Assembly (NCBI RefSeq): GCF_002163675.1
Contig: NZ_CP019334.1
Coordinates: forward strand, 2,585,501-2,649,500
Length of the DNA stretch: 64,000 nucleotides
Direction: 5' to 3'
Origin: Polaribacter sp. SA4-12
Lineage (GTDB): Bacteria; Bacteroidota; Bacteroidia; Flavobacteriales; Flavobacteriaceae
Shown: positions 21,150 to 30,367 of the stretch, piece after piece
Layout of the letters: each line of letters opens with the position of its first letter
How positions within the stretch are numbered: the first letter of the stretch is position 1
The notes under the pieces: model-generated
Seen by the model: only the letters and a program-made list of their open reading frames with translations
What the model was told of the DNA's origin: nothing
Database searches by the model: none
Made by a program: the position numbers and the translations under genes

Positions 21150-22634
21150 TTATTTATTTAAGATGAGCTCTAATTCGTTTTTCCAGTTATTATAGGCCTC
21201 TAAATATGGCTTCTTGTCTTTAAAAGGCATAAATGTCATTACGTGATCATTGTCCATAATTACTTTTCCAAAAGTTTCGAAATCGCCTTTGTGCAGATTT
21301 GCTGCTCTTGCTGCTCCAATGGCACCTGTTGTATTGTAAATTTCAATTTCTTGCTCTATTAAAGTCGCGACTGTGTTTGCAAAGATTTCTGAACGGAATA
21401 AATTGTCATTTCCTGCTCTTATAACGCTTGGTTTAATTCCGTCGGATTTTAAGATTTCCATTCCGTACACAAATGAGAAAGCGATACCTTCTAAAGCTGC
21501 TCTACACATGTGTCCTTTATGGTGATTATTAAGGTTCATGTTTACAATTCGTGTTCCTATTTCCTTGTTATTTAGCATACGCTCTGCTCCGTTACCAAAA
21601 GGAATTAAGCAAACTCCATCTGAACCTACAGGAATTTCTGATGCTAAATTATTCATCTCTTCGTAAGAACTGACTGCTAAATTATTTAGTAACCAACGAT
21701 ATTGGATTCCTGCTCCATTGATACATAACAATTTACCTATTCTTGCCGCTGCTCCTTTTTGATAATTTACATGTGCAAAATTGTTAACTCGCGAACTTTC
21801 TTTGGCTGATAAACTGTCTGTAACAGCGTATACAACTCCTGATGTTCCGCCTGTTGCAGCAACTTCTCCTGGATTGAATACGTTTAATGATAGTGCATTA
21901 TTTGGTTGATCTCCTGCTCTGTAAAAAATTGGCGTTCCTGCAGCAAGCCCACATTCTTCTTCACCTTTTTCATCGACTAAAGACTGAACACTGAAAGTGT
22001 CTACAATATCTGGAACTAAATCTTTGTTAATTCCATAATATTCTAATAAAAAGTCTGCAACTGAATCGTTTTTGAAATCCCAAAAGATGCCTTCTGATAA
22101 TCCTGAAATAGTTGTGTTTATTTTATTTGAAAATTTATAAGCAATATAATCTCCAGGTAACATGAATTTATGAATCTGACTGTAGATATCTGGTTCATTT
22201 TCTTGTACCCATTTTAATTTTGATGCTGTAAAATTAGCTGGAGAGTTTAATAAATGTGAAGCACATTTTTCTTCACCAATTTCATTAAATGCTTTATTCC
22301 CTGTTTCTACCGCTCTACTATCGCACCAAATGATACTTTTACGAAGTGGTTCTCCTTTTTTGTCAACTAAAACCAAACCATGCATTTGATACGAAATACC
22401 AATACCTTTTATTTGAGTTCTACTTATATTATACTCTTTTTTTAATTTAGTAATTGCGTTGCAAATATGCAGCCACCAATCGTTTGGTTTTTGTTCTGCC
22501 CATCCGTTTTTTTGAGCGAACATGCCCATTTCTTCTTCGGGCTCTTGTACAACTCCTAAACTCTTACCTGTTTCTACTTCTACCAAAGCTGCTTTTATAG
22601 AAGAACTTCCAATATCTAATCCTAAATAGTACAA
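21150..22634 (-). CDS. xylB: Xylulokinase (FGGY family)
   Basis: The 494-residue FGGY sugar kinase phosphorylates D-xylulose with ATP. The N-terminal phosphate motif is LGLDIGSSSIKAALVE. QMHGLVLVD, SIIWCDSRAVE, AATGGTSGVVYAV and the C-terminal VIRAGNDNLFRSEIFA fit xylulokinases. The start codon is TTG at 22634: the upstream frame is closed by TAA at 22638..22640 and the conserved N-terminus begins immediately, so no ATG is available. It is the first gene of the xylB-xylA-xylE-tkt-fsa operon, preceded by a leader hairpin and the shared xyl promoter block. Confidence 0.97.
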   Translation of the reverse strand: MYYLGLDIGSSSIKAALVEVETGKSLGVVQEPEEEMGMFAQKNGWAEQKPNDWWLHICNAITKLKKEYNISRTQIKGIGISYQMHGLVLVDKKGEPLRKSIIWCDSRAVETGNKAFNEIGEEKCASHLLNSPANFTASKLKWVQENEPDIYSQIHKFMLPGDYIAYKFSNKINTTISGLSEGIFWDFKNDSVADFLLEYYGINKDLVPDIVDTFSVQSLVDEKGEEECGLAAGTPIFYRAGDQPNNALSLNVFNPGEVAATGGTSGVVYAVTDSLSAKESSRVNNFAHVNYQKGAAARIGKLLCINGAGIQYRWLLNNLAVSSYEEMNNLASEIPVGSDGVCLIPFGNGAERMLNNKEIGTRIVNMNLNNHHKGHMCRAALEGIAFSFVYGMEILKSDGIKPSVIRAGNDNLFRSEIFANTVATLIEQEIEIYNTTGAIGAARAANLHKGDFETFGKVIMDNDHVMTFMPFKDKKPYLEAYNNWKNELELILNK

Positions 22635-22661
22635 ACCTTATTGTTTTAAATTAAAGAAAAC

Positions 22662-22690
22662 GGCCTATTCCTCTTAATAATTCTTAGGCC
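22662..22690 (-). promoter_or_regulatory. Leader hairpin in the xylB 5' untranslated region
   Basis: GGCCTA (22662..22667) pairs with TAGGCC (22685..22690) across a 17-base loop. On the minus-strand transcript it lies a few bases after the predicted start (about 22697) and is followed by UUUUCUUU. It could be a 5' stabilising stem or a weak attenuator. On the plus strand it also has a short T-run. Confidence 0.5.
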
Positions 22691-22703
22691 TTTTATCGAA
22701 TAA

Positions 22704-22758
22704 TAAAATTACTTTTAAAGTAAATTAGGTAATAACAAAAAACGTGCATGATGTATTA
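22704..22758 (-). promoter_or_regulatory. Predicted promoter and activator site of the xylose operon
   Basis: The plus-strand block GCATGATGTATTA (22746..22758) lies 34 bp from TAATTTTA (minus strand, 22704..22711) as -7 element. The 70 bp around it is 62/70 identical to the block in front of the DUF5060-HTCS operon. The rest of the 22635..23053 gap, from 22772 to 23053, shows AT-rich sequence in which I recognise no gene. Confidence 0.7.
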
Positions 22759-23053
22759 TAGAATATGCAAATTACCCTATTAATAAAGGGTGATTTCAGA
22801 TTACTTCTTATTAAAGACAATAAAGAGTATTAAATAATTAGAAAATTTAAAACTTTTTATTGTGTGAATTCTAGTAAATTCCTTCTTGTTATATTTTAAT
22901 AATTTGGACAACAAAAAACTTCACATTTCTATAAAGTTTAAAATGAGTTTCAATATTTAGATTGAGTAATCTTTATCTTAAGTTTATTTTGATTTTCTAA
23001 AAAGCCTTTTTTTTAAGTAGACAAGACTTTAGTTATAAGTTAAATAATTCTAA

Positions 23054-25165
23054 CTATTTATTTATCAACTTTAAAGTTTTAGAAATAGTTTCTACAGGAA
23101 GTTTACACGTATTATTTATACAAACGTATATGAAAGTTTCATCGGCTATAAAACGATTTTCTAATAAAGGTAAATTAGAATTCTTACCACTATAAGAAAT
23201 TAAGATATTAGGAAGATACGTTTTGTTTAATTCCGTTATTTTTTGTTTTGCATCTTTACCCACAATAACAACTTCGTAATATGGGTTTGTGAAATTTAAC
23301 ATTACATCTAACCAATTAGAAAAATAAGCAGCATTATTTACTATTTTGGGTTTTATGTTATTTAGCATTGATGTTGCTATTTCTAGATAATTTTTATTGT
23401 TAGCATAATGTGAAAGTGCAAATAAGTTTTTTGCCATAATAGAATTACTAGACGAAATTACATTGTCTTGATATTCTACCGTTTTTGCAACTAATGGAGC
23501 ATCTTTCTTAGAGGTAAAATAAAACATTTTAGAATCTTTATTATAAAAATTATCAATAGCATACTTCGTTAATTCTTCTGCTTTTTGTAACCAAACCTCA
23601 TCTGATGTTACCTTATACATTTTGATAAAAGCCTCACTTGTAGCTGCATAATCTTCTAGATAGCCATTAATAGTACTATTTCCTTTTTTATAATTATGAT
23701 ATAATTTTCCGTCTTTAGATACTTGATTTTTCAACATAAAATAAGCCGTTTTTAACGCTGTATCTAAAAAGGGTTTTTCATTAAAAACAGCATATGCATC
23801 TAAATACCCTTTTATCATTAAAGCATTCCAAGAAGTTAAACTTTTGTCATCTAACCTTGGTTTTTTACGTTCTTTTTGTTTTTGTGTTAATGTTTTTTTC
23901 CAACTGATTTTAAGCTCCTTTAATTTAGAAATTGTGATATTATTTTCTTTTGAAAAAGTAATATCATCAACAGATTTTATAAGTACAAACTTGCCTTCTT
24001 CCCACAAACCAAAATCATTTATATTATAATATTTAGAAAATAGCTCGAAATCTTTTTTCAATACTGTTTCTAACGTTGCTTTTTCCCAAGAGTAATAAGC
24101 TCCTTCTTCTAAAATATTTTCTTCGTTATAACTATCTGCATCTAAAGAAGAATAAAACATGCCTTCTGGTGAAGTGAGTTCGTTTTTAACAAACTCTAAA
24201 GTTTCAAAAACGACTTCTTTATAAGTTTCGTTTTTAGTAATTTGATATGCATTTGAATACAAACTTACCAACTGAGCATTATCATACAACATCTTTTCAA
24301 AATGAGGAATATGCCATTTTTTATCTGTAGAATACCTAGAAAAACCACCATTTAATTGATCATAAACACCTCCAAATGCCATCTTATTTAGGGTGTTTTC
24401 TACATACTTCATTAATTTTTTATCCTCATTCTGATATGCATAGCGCATTAAAAACTGAGAAGTATTAGGCATCATAAATTTCATTGTTTGATCTGCTCCA
24501 CCAAAATCATTATCAAAAGAAGCACTCCATTTTTCTACTTCTTCTTTTATGAAAGGTTTCGTAAAAACAGCTTCATCAGTATTTAAACTAATTAAATCTA
24601 AACCTTTAATTCCTTCTTCTAATTTATCTGCAAAAGCATAAAGATCTTCTGGCTTATTTTTAAAACGTTCAGAAATTTGTTCTAAAATTTTTAACCATTG
24701 TTCTTTAGGGAAATATGTTCCACCAAAAACGGGTCTTCCATCGGGCAAAGCAATAACATTTAAAGGCCAACCGCCACTTCCTGTCATTAATTGTACAGCC
24801 TTCATGTACACTTTATCTACATCTGGTCTTTCTTCTCGATCAACTTTAATATTGATAAATTTATGATTCATAGTATGAGCAACAATAGAGTCTTCAAAAC
24901 TTTCTTGCTCCATAACATGACACCAATGACAAGCTGCATAACCTACACTAATAACAATTAACTTATTTTCCTTTTTTGCTTCTGATAATGATTCCTCATT
25001 CCACGCTTTCCAGTTTACAGGATTGTGGGCATGTTGTAATAAATACGGACTTGTTTCCTTTATTAAATCATTCGTAAATTGATGTTTTGTACTTTCAGAT
25101 TTATTAGAACAGCCAATAAAAACTGCTATAATAAATAGAACAAGGATGGTATTATATTTTAGCAT
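23054..25165 (-). CDS. DUF255/YyaL-like thioredoxin-fold lipoprotein
   Basis: The 703-residue protein has a lipoprotein signal (VFIGCSNKS). A DUF255 thioredoxin-like domain comes first ([17 protein letters not shown], then [19 protein letters not shown] with the CxxC at about residues 80-83, then [18 protein letters not shown]). It is followed by a long alpha/alpha-toroid region like an N-acylglucosamine epimerase or six-hairpin glycosidase fold ([20 protein letters not shown]). Relatives are YyaL and human SPATA20. The biochemical role is unknown. It stands alone between the xylose locus and the cytochrome gene, with no link to either visible in the sequence. Confidence 0.88.
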   Translation of the reverse strand: MLKYNTILVLFIIAVFIGCSNKSESTKHQFTNDLIKETSPYLLQHAHNPVNWKAWNEESLSEAKKENKLIVISVGYAACHWCHVMEQESFEDSIVAHTMNHKFINIKVDREERPDVDKVYMKAVQLMTGSGGWPLNVIALPDGRPVFGGTYFPKEQWLKILEQISERFKNKPEDLYAFADKLEEGIKGLDLISLNTDEAVFTKPFIKEEVEKWSASFDNDFGGADQTMKFMMPNTSQFLMRYAYQNEDKKLMKYVENTLNKMAFGGVYDQLNGGFSRYSTDKKWHIPHFEKMLYDNAQLVSLYSNAYQITKNETYKEVVFETLEFVKNELTSPEGMFYSSLDADSYNEENILEEGAYYSWEKATLETVLKKDFELFSKYYNINDFGLWEEGKFVLIKSVDDITFSKENNITISKLKELKISWKKTLTQKQKERKKPRLDDKSLTSWNALMIKGYLDAYAVFNEKPFLDTALKTAYFMLKNQVSKDGKLYHNYKKGNSTINGYLEDYAATSEAFIKMYKVTSDEVWLQKAEELTKYAIDNFYNKDSKMFYFTSKKDAPLVAKTVEYQDNVISSSNSIMAKNLFALSHYANNKNYLEIATSMLNNIKPKIVNNAAYFSNWLDVMLNFTNPYYEVVIVGKDAKQKITELNKTYLPNILISYSGKNSNLPLLENRFIADETFIYVCINNTCKLPVETISKTLKLINK

Positions 25166-25344
25166 TTATAGGCTTTAAAATGGTAATTTATTATTTTCAA
25201 TTAAAATGGTTAAACACGATTAATAGTAACCTTGTTTATTGATTTTGTTTCAAAATCATAGATATAACTTCTACTCAAGTATCCTAAACATTTTATAAGC
25301 CAAAGATATCTAAAAAAACATCATTATAAATTACGCTTAAAAAA

Positions 25345-25749
25345 TTACTTTTTTCTTAACCTAGCAATATCTTCTGGTTTCACAATTTCCCCTTTATTTC
25401 CCCAGCTGTTTCTAATGTAATTCATAACATCTGCAACTTGTTTGTTAGATAGTTTTCCTAAACCAACCATAGTACCATAATAGTTAATACCATTTACTTT
25501 TACTCGCCCAGAAACTCCTTTTAAAACAGCTAAAATACCCTTATCTGTATCTTTCATTAAATAATCTGCATTAGCAAGTGGAGGTATAGCCCCTCTCATT
25601 CCTTTACCATCTCCCTCATGACATTCTGCACATTCTAAAGAATAAATTAACCTGCCACTTTGTTTGCTTTTCTTAAGATTATTCTGTCCAAAAGCAACAA
25701 ATGAAACCAGGAAGCAAAAAAGAAATAAATAGTTTTTATAATTAATCAT
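25345..25749 (-). CDS. Small class I cytochrome c
   Basis: The 134-residue protein has a cleavable signal peptide (LFLFCFLVSFVAFGQ) and one haem-binding motif, CAECHEGDGKGMRG, near residue 37. A methionine in NYYGTMVGLGKLSNKQVADVMNYIRN is the likely sixth ligand. This is the cytochrome_CBB3/class I fold, a periplasmic electron carrier. It is the last gene of the block that begins with the nitrate transporter, but the 153 bp gap and its own -7 box suggest separate transcription. Similar small cytochromes accompany copper nitrite reductases in other bacteria, and none is seen here. Redox partner unknown. Confidence 0.85.
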   Translation of the reverse strand: MINYKNYLFLFCFLVSFVAFGQNNLKKSKQSGRLIYSLECAECHEGDGKGMRGAIPPLANADYLMKDTDKGILAVLKGVSGRVKVNGINYYGTMVGLGKLSNKQVADVMNYIRNSWGNKGEIVKPEDIARLRKK

Positions 25750-25789
25750 TTTCTATTTTAAAATGTATTGTTAAAGGTTTGCAATGATA

Positions 25790-25797
25790 CAAAATTA
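25790..25797 (-). promoter_or_regulatory. -7 element of the cytochrome c gene
   Basis: TAATTTTG on the minus strand matches TAnnTTTG and lies 41 bp upstream of the ATG at 25749. No -33 box is obvious. Confidence 0.4.
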
Positions 25798-25857
25798 TGA
25801 TTGGTCTAAATTTAGCCTCAAACAAAAAGTCTAAAACAGTAAAGTTATCGCATAAAA

Positions 25858-25878
25858 AAAGCCCTCGTAAGAGAGCTT
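25858..25878 (-). terminator. Terminator after the porin gene
   Basis: On the minus strand AAAGCTCTC-TTAC-GAGGGCTTT forms a GC-rich stem with one G-U pair, followed by a T-run. It lies about 25 bp beyond the porin stop codon. Confidence 0.8.
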
Positions 25879-25902
25879 TCTATCAGTTATATTTTACTAT
25901 TC

Positions 25903-27180
25903 TTATTTTGTTCCGCTTAAAAACTTAGGCTTAATTACTAACATTGCCCAAGCCCAATTTTGATTATTTGCTGCTGCAACTTCAGTAACTCCTTTTAATT
26001 CATACATACCATCATTTGCAAACATTTGAGAATATCCAAGTACTAAAGAATATCCTTTAAATTTCTTTTTGTATACTAAATCTATTTCTGTTCCTAAAGA
26101 TTTTTCTCCACTCGCTAAAGCTTGCTCTCCTTTAAAATTAAGTGCTTTAACCATTAAGCTAGAAGATTCATTTAAGGTAAAGTTTGCGCTCACGTGAAAA
26201 TCTACTAAACCAATAGAATTTGCATGATTACCTACATAAAAGTAGTCCATGAATCCATTAAACTTGTGGTTTGTTCCATATAAAGGGAAAAAAGCTCCTG
26301 TTTCGCCTGCTCCACCATCATTACCACTAATAGCTTCTACTCCTAAACCTAAAGTAATCTTATCTGTTGCTTTATAAGTTGCATCTAATCCTAATAAATA
26401 CGCTCCTTTTACATCTACTCCTCCTTGACGTTTTCCTGTTTGTAAATATGCATTAGCAGCCAATCCAAAACTTCCATTTTTATAGTTTAAATGTGTTCCT
26501 AAAGTTTGTAAATTACTTACTCCATCTGCAGCATTATTTGTGTCAAATTCTTGAAATCCATTATTTAACAATAATAAACTACCATTAAATTTATCCCAAG
26601 ATTTTTTCATATATAACATTTGCATGGTTTTATATGAGAAAAAACCTGTAGTATTATATCCTGTTCCAGTAGAAACAAAACCTGTTGGGTGAGAATAATC
26701 TTGGTTAAATGCCAAAGCAAAATCTACAATAAGATTGTCTTTTTTATATTTAATTAAAGCAGCATCATGATTACGCCCTTGTTGTGCCCAATCTAATCCT
26801 CCTAAAATTCTTTGATCATCGTAAGATAAAACCTGACGTCCAATTTTTGTAGAAGTATTTTCCCCTAATTTAATTTCTGCCCAAGCTTGAAAAACTGCAA
26901 ATGAGTTATTCTGATCGTAAGGTAAAATTTGTCTATTTTCTCCCCAAACCATAATATCTTGTAAACTTACATACACCCAGTAATTGTCTGTCATGTAGCT
27001 TGTATTTAATCTTACTCTTGTTGAGATTCCAAAACCTGAATCTGAAGCATCTGGAATTAAACTTCCAAATCCATTTCTATATTCTGTACGTGGTCTAAAC
27101 TCTCCATCTAAAGTAAGTTGTGCGTTTACAAACTGGAAACTAACCAACAATAGTGCTAAAATTATGTATTGTTTTTTCAT
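25903..27180 (-). CDS. Alginate-export-type beta-barrel porin near the nitrate transporter
   Basis: The 425-residue protein has a signal peptide (ILALLLVSFQFVNAQ) and repeated amphipathic beta-strands. It begins LTLDGEFRPRTEYRNGF, which is typical of alginate export/DUF1302-like outer membrane porins, and later has IGRQVLSYDDQRILGGLDWAQQGRNHDA. It lies downstream of the nrt ATPase genes on the same strand, 131 bp away, with its own possible promoter. The family name does not imply alginate. In this place it could be the outer membrane channel for nitrate or nitrite, by analogy with porins found in other nitrate loci; that is inference. Confidence 0.8.
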   Translation of the reverse strand: MKKQYIILALLLVSFQFVNAQLTLDGEFRPRTEYRNGFGSLIPDASDSGFGISTRVRLNTSYMTDNYWVYVSLQDIMVWGENRQILPYDQNNSFAVFQAWAEIKLGENTSTKIGRQVLSYDDQRILGGLDWAQQGRNHDAALIKYKKDNLIVDFALAFNQDYSHPTGFVSTGTGYNTTGFFSYKTMQMLYMKKSWDKFNGSLLLLNNGFQEFDTNNAADGVSNLQTLGTHLNYKNGSFGLAANAYLQTGKRQGGVDVKGAYLLGLDATYKATDKITLGLGVEAISGNDGGAGETGAFFPLYGTNHKFNGFMDYFYVGNHANSIGLVDFHVSANFTLNESSSLMVKALNFKGEQALASGEKSLGTEIDLVYKKKFKGYSLVLGYSQMFANDGMYELKGVTEVAAANNQNWAWAMLVIKPKFLSGTK

Positions 27181-27224
27181 TTTTATTCTAATTTAATTTT
27201 TAATTTAATTTTTCTTTGGGTGCG

Positions 27225-27268
27225 CAATATAAAAAGACAAAAACATCTTATTTATGATAAATCTCATG
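27225..27268 (-). promoter_or_regulatory. Possible Crp/Fnr-type site and promoter of the porin gene
   Basis: TGA-N6-TCA lies inside the palindrome ATGATAAATCTCAT (27255..27268). A TATATTG sequence (minus strand, starting at 27231) sits about 30 bp downstream. This nearly repeats the 29.5 bp arrangement found at the two sulfur operon promoters. The -7 match is one T short, so this is tentative. Confidence 0.35.
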
Positions 27269-27311
27269 TTTGTGGCACTCTAAATATACTATTTATACTA
27301 TTATTTTTATT

Positions 27312-28142
27312 CTAATGTTCTAGAAAATCGATTAGATGTTTTCTATATGTATAATAATCGTCGTGTTCTAAAACTGATTTTCGTGTCCTTGGTCTTTCAA
27401 AATTGATATCTAAAACATCTCCAATTTTTGCTTTAGGACCACTTGTCATCATTACTACTCTGTCTGCTAAAAAAATAGCTTCATCAACATCGTGCGTAAT
27501 CATCACTGCTGTAATTTTTTCTTTATTCCAGATTTCAATTAAGATATCTTGCAATTCTCCCCTCGTTAAAGAATCTAACATTCCAAAAGGTTCATCTAAT
27601 AAAAGTACTTTCGGTTTTATAGCAAATGCTCTTGCAATACCAACTCTTTGTTGCATTCCTTGAGATAATTCACTTGCTTTTTTATGAAAAGCATCTTCTA
27701 AACCAACTTTTTGTAAATAATACTTTGCAACATCATTTCTTTGTGCTTTTGTTGCTTGAGGAAAAACCTGATTAACACCCAACAAAACATTCTGTAAAGA
27801 AGTCATCCAAGGCATTAAACTTGGCGATTGAAAGATTACACCTCTATCTGGTCCTGGTCCTTTTATATGTTTACCAAGTACAGAAATGTTTCCTCCAGAA
27901 ATTGGGTTTAATCCTGCAATCATAGAAAGCATTGTTGTTTTACCACAACCAGAATGCCCAATAATGGTAACAAATTCTTCTTTTTTTATCTGAAGATTCA
28001 AATCCTCTAAAACCACATAATCACCATTTGGAGTAGGATATACTTTTTTAAGATTCTTTAAATCTAACATTACATCCTTTGACGGAAAAGGTTTGTTTTC
28101 TGTAATAATTTTAGTTTCTTTTTGTTTGATTATAGTGCTCAT
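27312..28142 (-). CDS. nrtD: Nitrate/nitrite-type ABC transporter ATP-binding protein
   Basis: A 276-residue ABC ATPase of the nitrate/sulfonate/bicarbonate class. It has Walker [13 protein letters not shown], the Q-loop [18 protein letters not shown], signature [16 protein letters not shown], Walker [20 protein letters not shown] and the switch His in [19 protein letters not shown]. It follows the other ATPase with a one-base stop/start overlap (TAATG), implying translational coupling. It is the fourth gene of an nrtA-permease-ATPase-ATPase operon, the usual content of cyanobacterial-type nitrate importers. Confidence 0.92.
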   Translation of the reverse strand: MSTIIKQKETKIITENKPFPSKDVMLDLKNLKKVYPTPNGDYVVLEDLNLQIKKEEFVTIIGHSGCGKTTMLSMIAGLNPISGGNISVLGKHIKGPGPDRGVIFQSPSLMPWMTSLQNVLLGVNQVFPQATKAQRNDVAKYYLQKVGLEDAFHKKASELSQGMQQRVGIARAFAIKPKVLLLDEPFGMLDSLTRGELQDILIEIWNKEKITAVMITHDVDEAIFLADRVVMMTSGPKAKIGDVLDINFERPRTRKSVLEHDDYYTYRKHLIDFLEH

Positions 28143-28999
28143 TAGTTTCCAAATTTAAACTGGTTAACAAAATCTTTCGGAACCAAATCCGGAAGTATTA
28201 TTTCCTCTTTCGCTTCAGATTTACGCTCATTTCCTATATCCATTAAATACTCAATAATAGCATTTCTAGTTTTCTTAAAGTTAGGATTATCATTCATTGC
28301 TGTTTTATCTCTCGGACGTTCCAAATCAATTTTAAACTCAGGTCCCAAAGTTGCATTTGGTCCAGGTCTTAAAGGAATAATTCTATCTGCCATATAAATT
28401 CCTTCATCAACATCATTGGTTATTAACAAAGCCGTTCTTTTGTCTTTTCCCCAGATATTTAAGATTTCATCTTGTAAATTTCCACGAGTTAGAGCATCTA
28501 AAGCTCCTAAAGGTTCATCCATAATTATCATTTCGGGTTTCATTGCCAAAGCTCTTGCAACGGCTACTCTTTGACGCATTCCTCCAGATAATTCGTTAGG
28601 TCTTTTATTTATTGCTGGCGTTAAACTCACCATTTCTACATAATCTGCAACAATTTCATTTAACTCCTTTTTATTTTTCTTCGGAAAAGCTTCTTTAACA
28701 GCCATAAAAACATTCTGACCAACAGTTAACCAAGGCAATAATGAATAATTTTGAAAGATTACTCCACGCTCATGACTTGTATCAATCACAGGTGCTCCTT
28801 TAAACAAAACCTCGCCACTTGTTGGCTGTATCAATCCGTTAATTAAATTTACTAATGTTGTTTTTCCACTTCCTGTAAAACCTACAATAGCAACAAACTC
28901 TCCTTCTTCTATTTTCAAGTTGATGTTAGACAAAACCTCTGTTTCTCCATCTGCTTGATCGTAGCTTTTGTAAATATTATTTAGTTCTAAATATGCCAT
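28142..28999 (-). CDS. nrtC: Nitrate/nitrite-type ABC transporter ATP-binding protein
   Basis: The 285-residue ABC ATPase is paralogous to its downstream neighbour. Walker A is [12 protein letters not shown], the signature [16 protein letters not shown] and Walker [20 protein letters not shown]. The H-loop reads [14 protein letters not shown], with Asn where His is usual. This replacement of the switch histidine could mean one impaired ATP site in a heterodimer with the neighbour, which keeps THD. Unlike cyanobacterial NrtC it has no fused substrate-binding domain. A family 1 repeat lies between it and the permease gene upstream. Confidence 0.92.
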   Translation of the reverse strand: MAYLELNNIYKSYDQADGETEVLSNINLKIEEGEFVAIVGFTGSGKTTLVNLINGLIQPTSGEVLFKGAPVIDTSHERGVIFQNYSLLPWLTVGQNVFMAVKEAFPKKNKKELNEIVADYVEMVSLTPAINKRPNELSGGMRQRVAVARALAMKPEMIIMDEPLGALDALTRGNLQDEILNIWGKDKRTALLITNDVDEGIYMADRIIPLRPGPNATLGPEFKIDLERPRDKTAMNDNPNFKKTRNAIIEYLMDIGNERKSEAKEEIILPDLVPKDFVNQFKFGN

Positions 29000-29014
29000 T
29001 TTTTTATTTTATTT

Positions 29015-29101
29015 GGGCGTTACCTAAAAAGGTCGGGCTTTACACTATATCTTTTTTATTTCAAAAAAATAAAAAAGGATGTCGTTTCAATCCCTAACGC
29101 A
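29015..29101 (-). repeat. Palindromic intergenic repeat, family 1 copy B
   Basis: The minus strand reads TGCGTTAGGGATTGAAAC, a T-run/A-run hairpin, GTAAAGCCCGACC and GGTAACGCCC. It lies inside the nrt operon between permease and first ATPase genes. It shares both ends with copies A and C. Confidence 0.8.
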
Positions 29102-29115
29102 GGTATGACTTTTAA

Positions 29116-30222
29116 TTAAATTGCATCAGTTTTATCAAAAGACACCCAATTCTGAATCGTTAACATCAATCTATCTAACAAGAAACCAATGATACCAATT
29201 ACAAACATGGCAACAATAATTTTTGCATTTGAATCGTTTGCTCCATTTTGGAATTCCTCCCACACAAACAACCCTAAACCAGGACTCTGTGCCAAAAGTT
29301 CAATCGCAATTAAAACCATCCAAGCAACTGATAATGTGATTTTTAATCCTGTGAAAATTAATGGTAAAGATGATGGTAAAACCACTTTAAAAATCTTCTG
29401 AAAAGTTCCTAATTTTAAAACTTTTGCAACATTAATATAATCTTTATCAACTGTAGAAACTCCCATTGCTGTGTTCACCAAAGTTGCCCACATAGAACAA
29501 AAACCAACACTAATAAATGAAATGGTAAATGAACTATCTTCATTAGAATCTATCAATAATGTTTTTACAATCATAAAAACTAATAAATACCAAACTACAG
29601 GAGATACTGGCTTAAAAATTTGAATAAACCAATTAAATGCACTTTTTAAAGTAGAACTCAATCCTATAAAAATACCTAAAGGAACTGCAATTAATAATGC
29701 CAATAAGAAACCAGCAAATACAGTTTGTAAACTTGTAAATATTTGATCCACAAAAGAAGGTCTACCAGTATAGGTAATTGCATCTTTACCATCGGCAATT
29801 CTTTGAGCGTTTAAAGCAGCTGTTTTTTCTATAAAAGCAGCTTTATCTGCACTAATAATATTATGATCTCTTAATAAAGAATTAAAAGATTCCCAAACTT
29901 GAGCTGGAGATGGTAATGTATTTGGCTGACAACTAGATTCACCAGAAGCAATACACGATTTTAAAGCATCTGCAGCAACTTGACCTTGGTCTTGTAAAGC
30001 TTTTTCTATTTTAAATTCTGCCTCTATATTGTATAAAGACTTTGCTCCTAAATGCCATAAACCAATAAATAATAAAATGGAAGCAAGCGGCACTATTGTC
30101 TTGCGTAAAAAGTTTTTAAATTCTTCTTTTTCTAGTTTTCCTGTAAATAAATCTTTTAAAGTGGTAAGAAAACCTAATCCAATAAAATTAGAAACCTTCC
30201 CTAGTGTTAAACTTGCTCTCAT
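29116..30222 (-). CDS. nrtB: Nitrate/nitrite-type ABC transporter permease
   Basis: The 368-residue inner membrane permease of the NrtB/SsuC class has a first span in the region LASILLFIGLWHLGA, a long periplasmic loop at about residues 65-150, then five or more spans. These include the binding-protein-dependent transport EAA-type loop MGVSTVDKDYINVAKVLKLG. The open frame extends to 30273, but those extra 17 codons are contributed by a family 2 repeat (30238..30284). I therefore place the start at ATG 30222 (MRASLTLGKV). It is the second gene of the nrt operon, after the binding protein. Confidence 0.9.
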   Translation of the reverse strand: MRASLTLGKVSNFIGLGFLTTLKDLFTGKLEKEEFKNFLRKTIVPLASILLFIGLWHLGAKSLYNIEAEFKIEKALQDQGQVAADALKSCIASGESSCQPNTLPSPAQVWESFNSLLRDHNIISADKAAFIEKTAALNAQRIADGKDAITYTGRPSFVDQIFTSLQTVFAGFLLALLIAVPLGIFIGLSSTLKSAFNWFIQIFKPVSPVVWYLLVFMIVKTLLIDSNEDSSFTISFISVGFCSMWATLVNTAMGVSTVDKDYINVAKVLKLGTFQKIFKVVLPSSLPLIFTGLKITLSVAWMVLIAIELLAQSPGLGLFVWEEFQNGANDSNAKIIVAMFVIGIIGFLLDRLMLTIQNWVSFDKTDAI

Positions 30223-30237
30223 CTGTTTATTTTTAAA

Positions 30238-30284
30238 GTTCTCGATACAAAATTTATAAAAATTAAATTTCAATCGAACTGACA
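30238..30284 (-). repeat. Palindromic intergenic repeat, family 2 copy 1
   Basis: The minus strand reads TGTCAGTTCGATTGAAATTT, an AT-rich loop, then AAATTTTGTATCGAGAAC. The arms form an imperfect hairpin. A second copy is at 56582..56628. Both lie between the first and second gene of a nitrate operon. Confidence 0.8.
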
Positions 30285-30367
30285 GTACCTTATTTTTTAG
30301 GACTAATATTCACGTTATCAAATTGATACAATTTAGATTTTTTATCGAAATTGTATCAAGATGTTTT

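Noticed and set aside
30223..30273. N-terminal extension of the nitrate permease
   Set aside because: The sequence is part of a family 2 intergenic repeat, also present before nirD, and the shared residues have no meaning for a permease.
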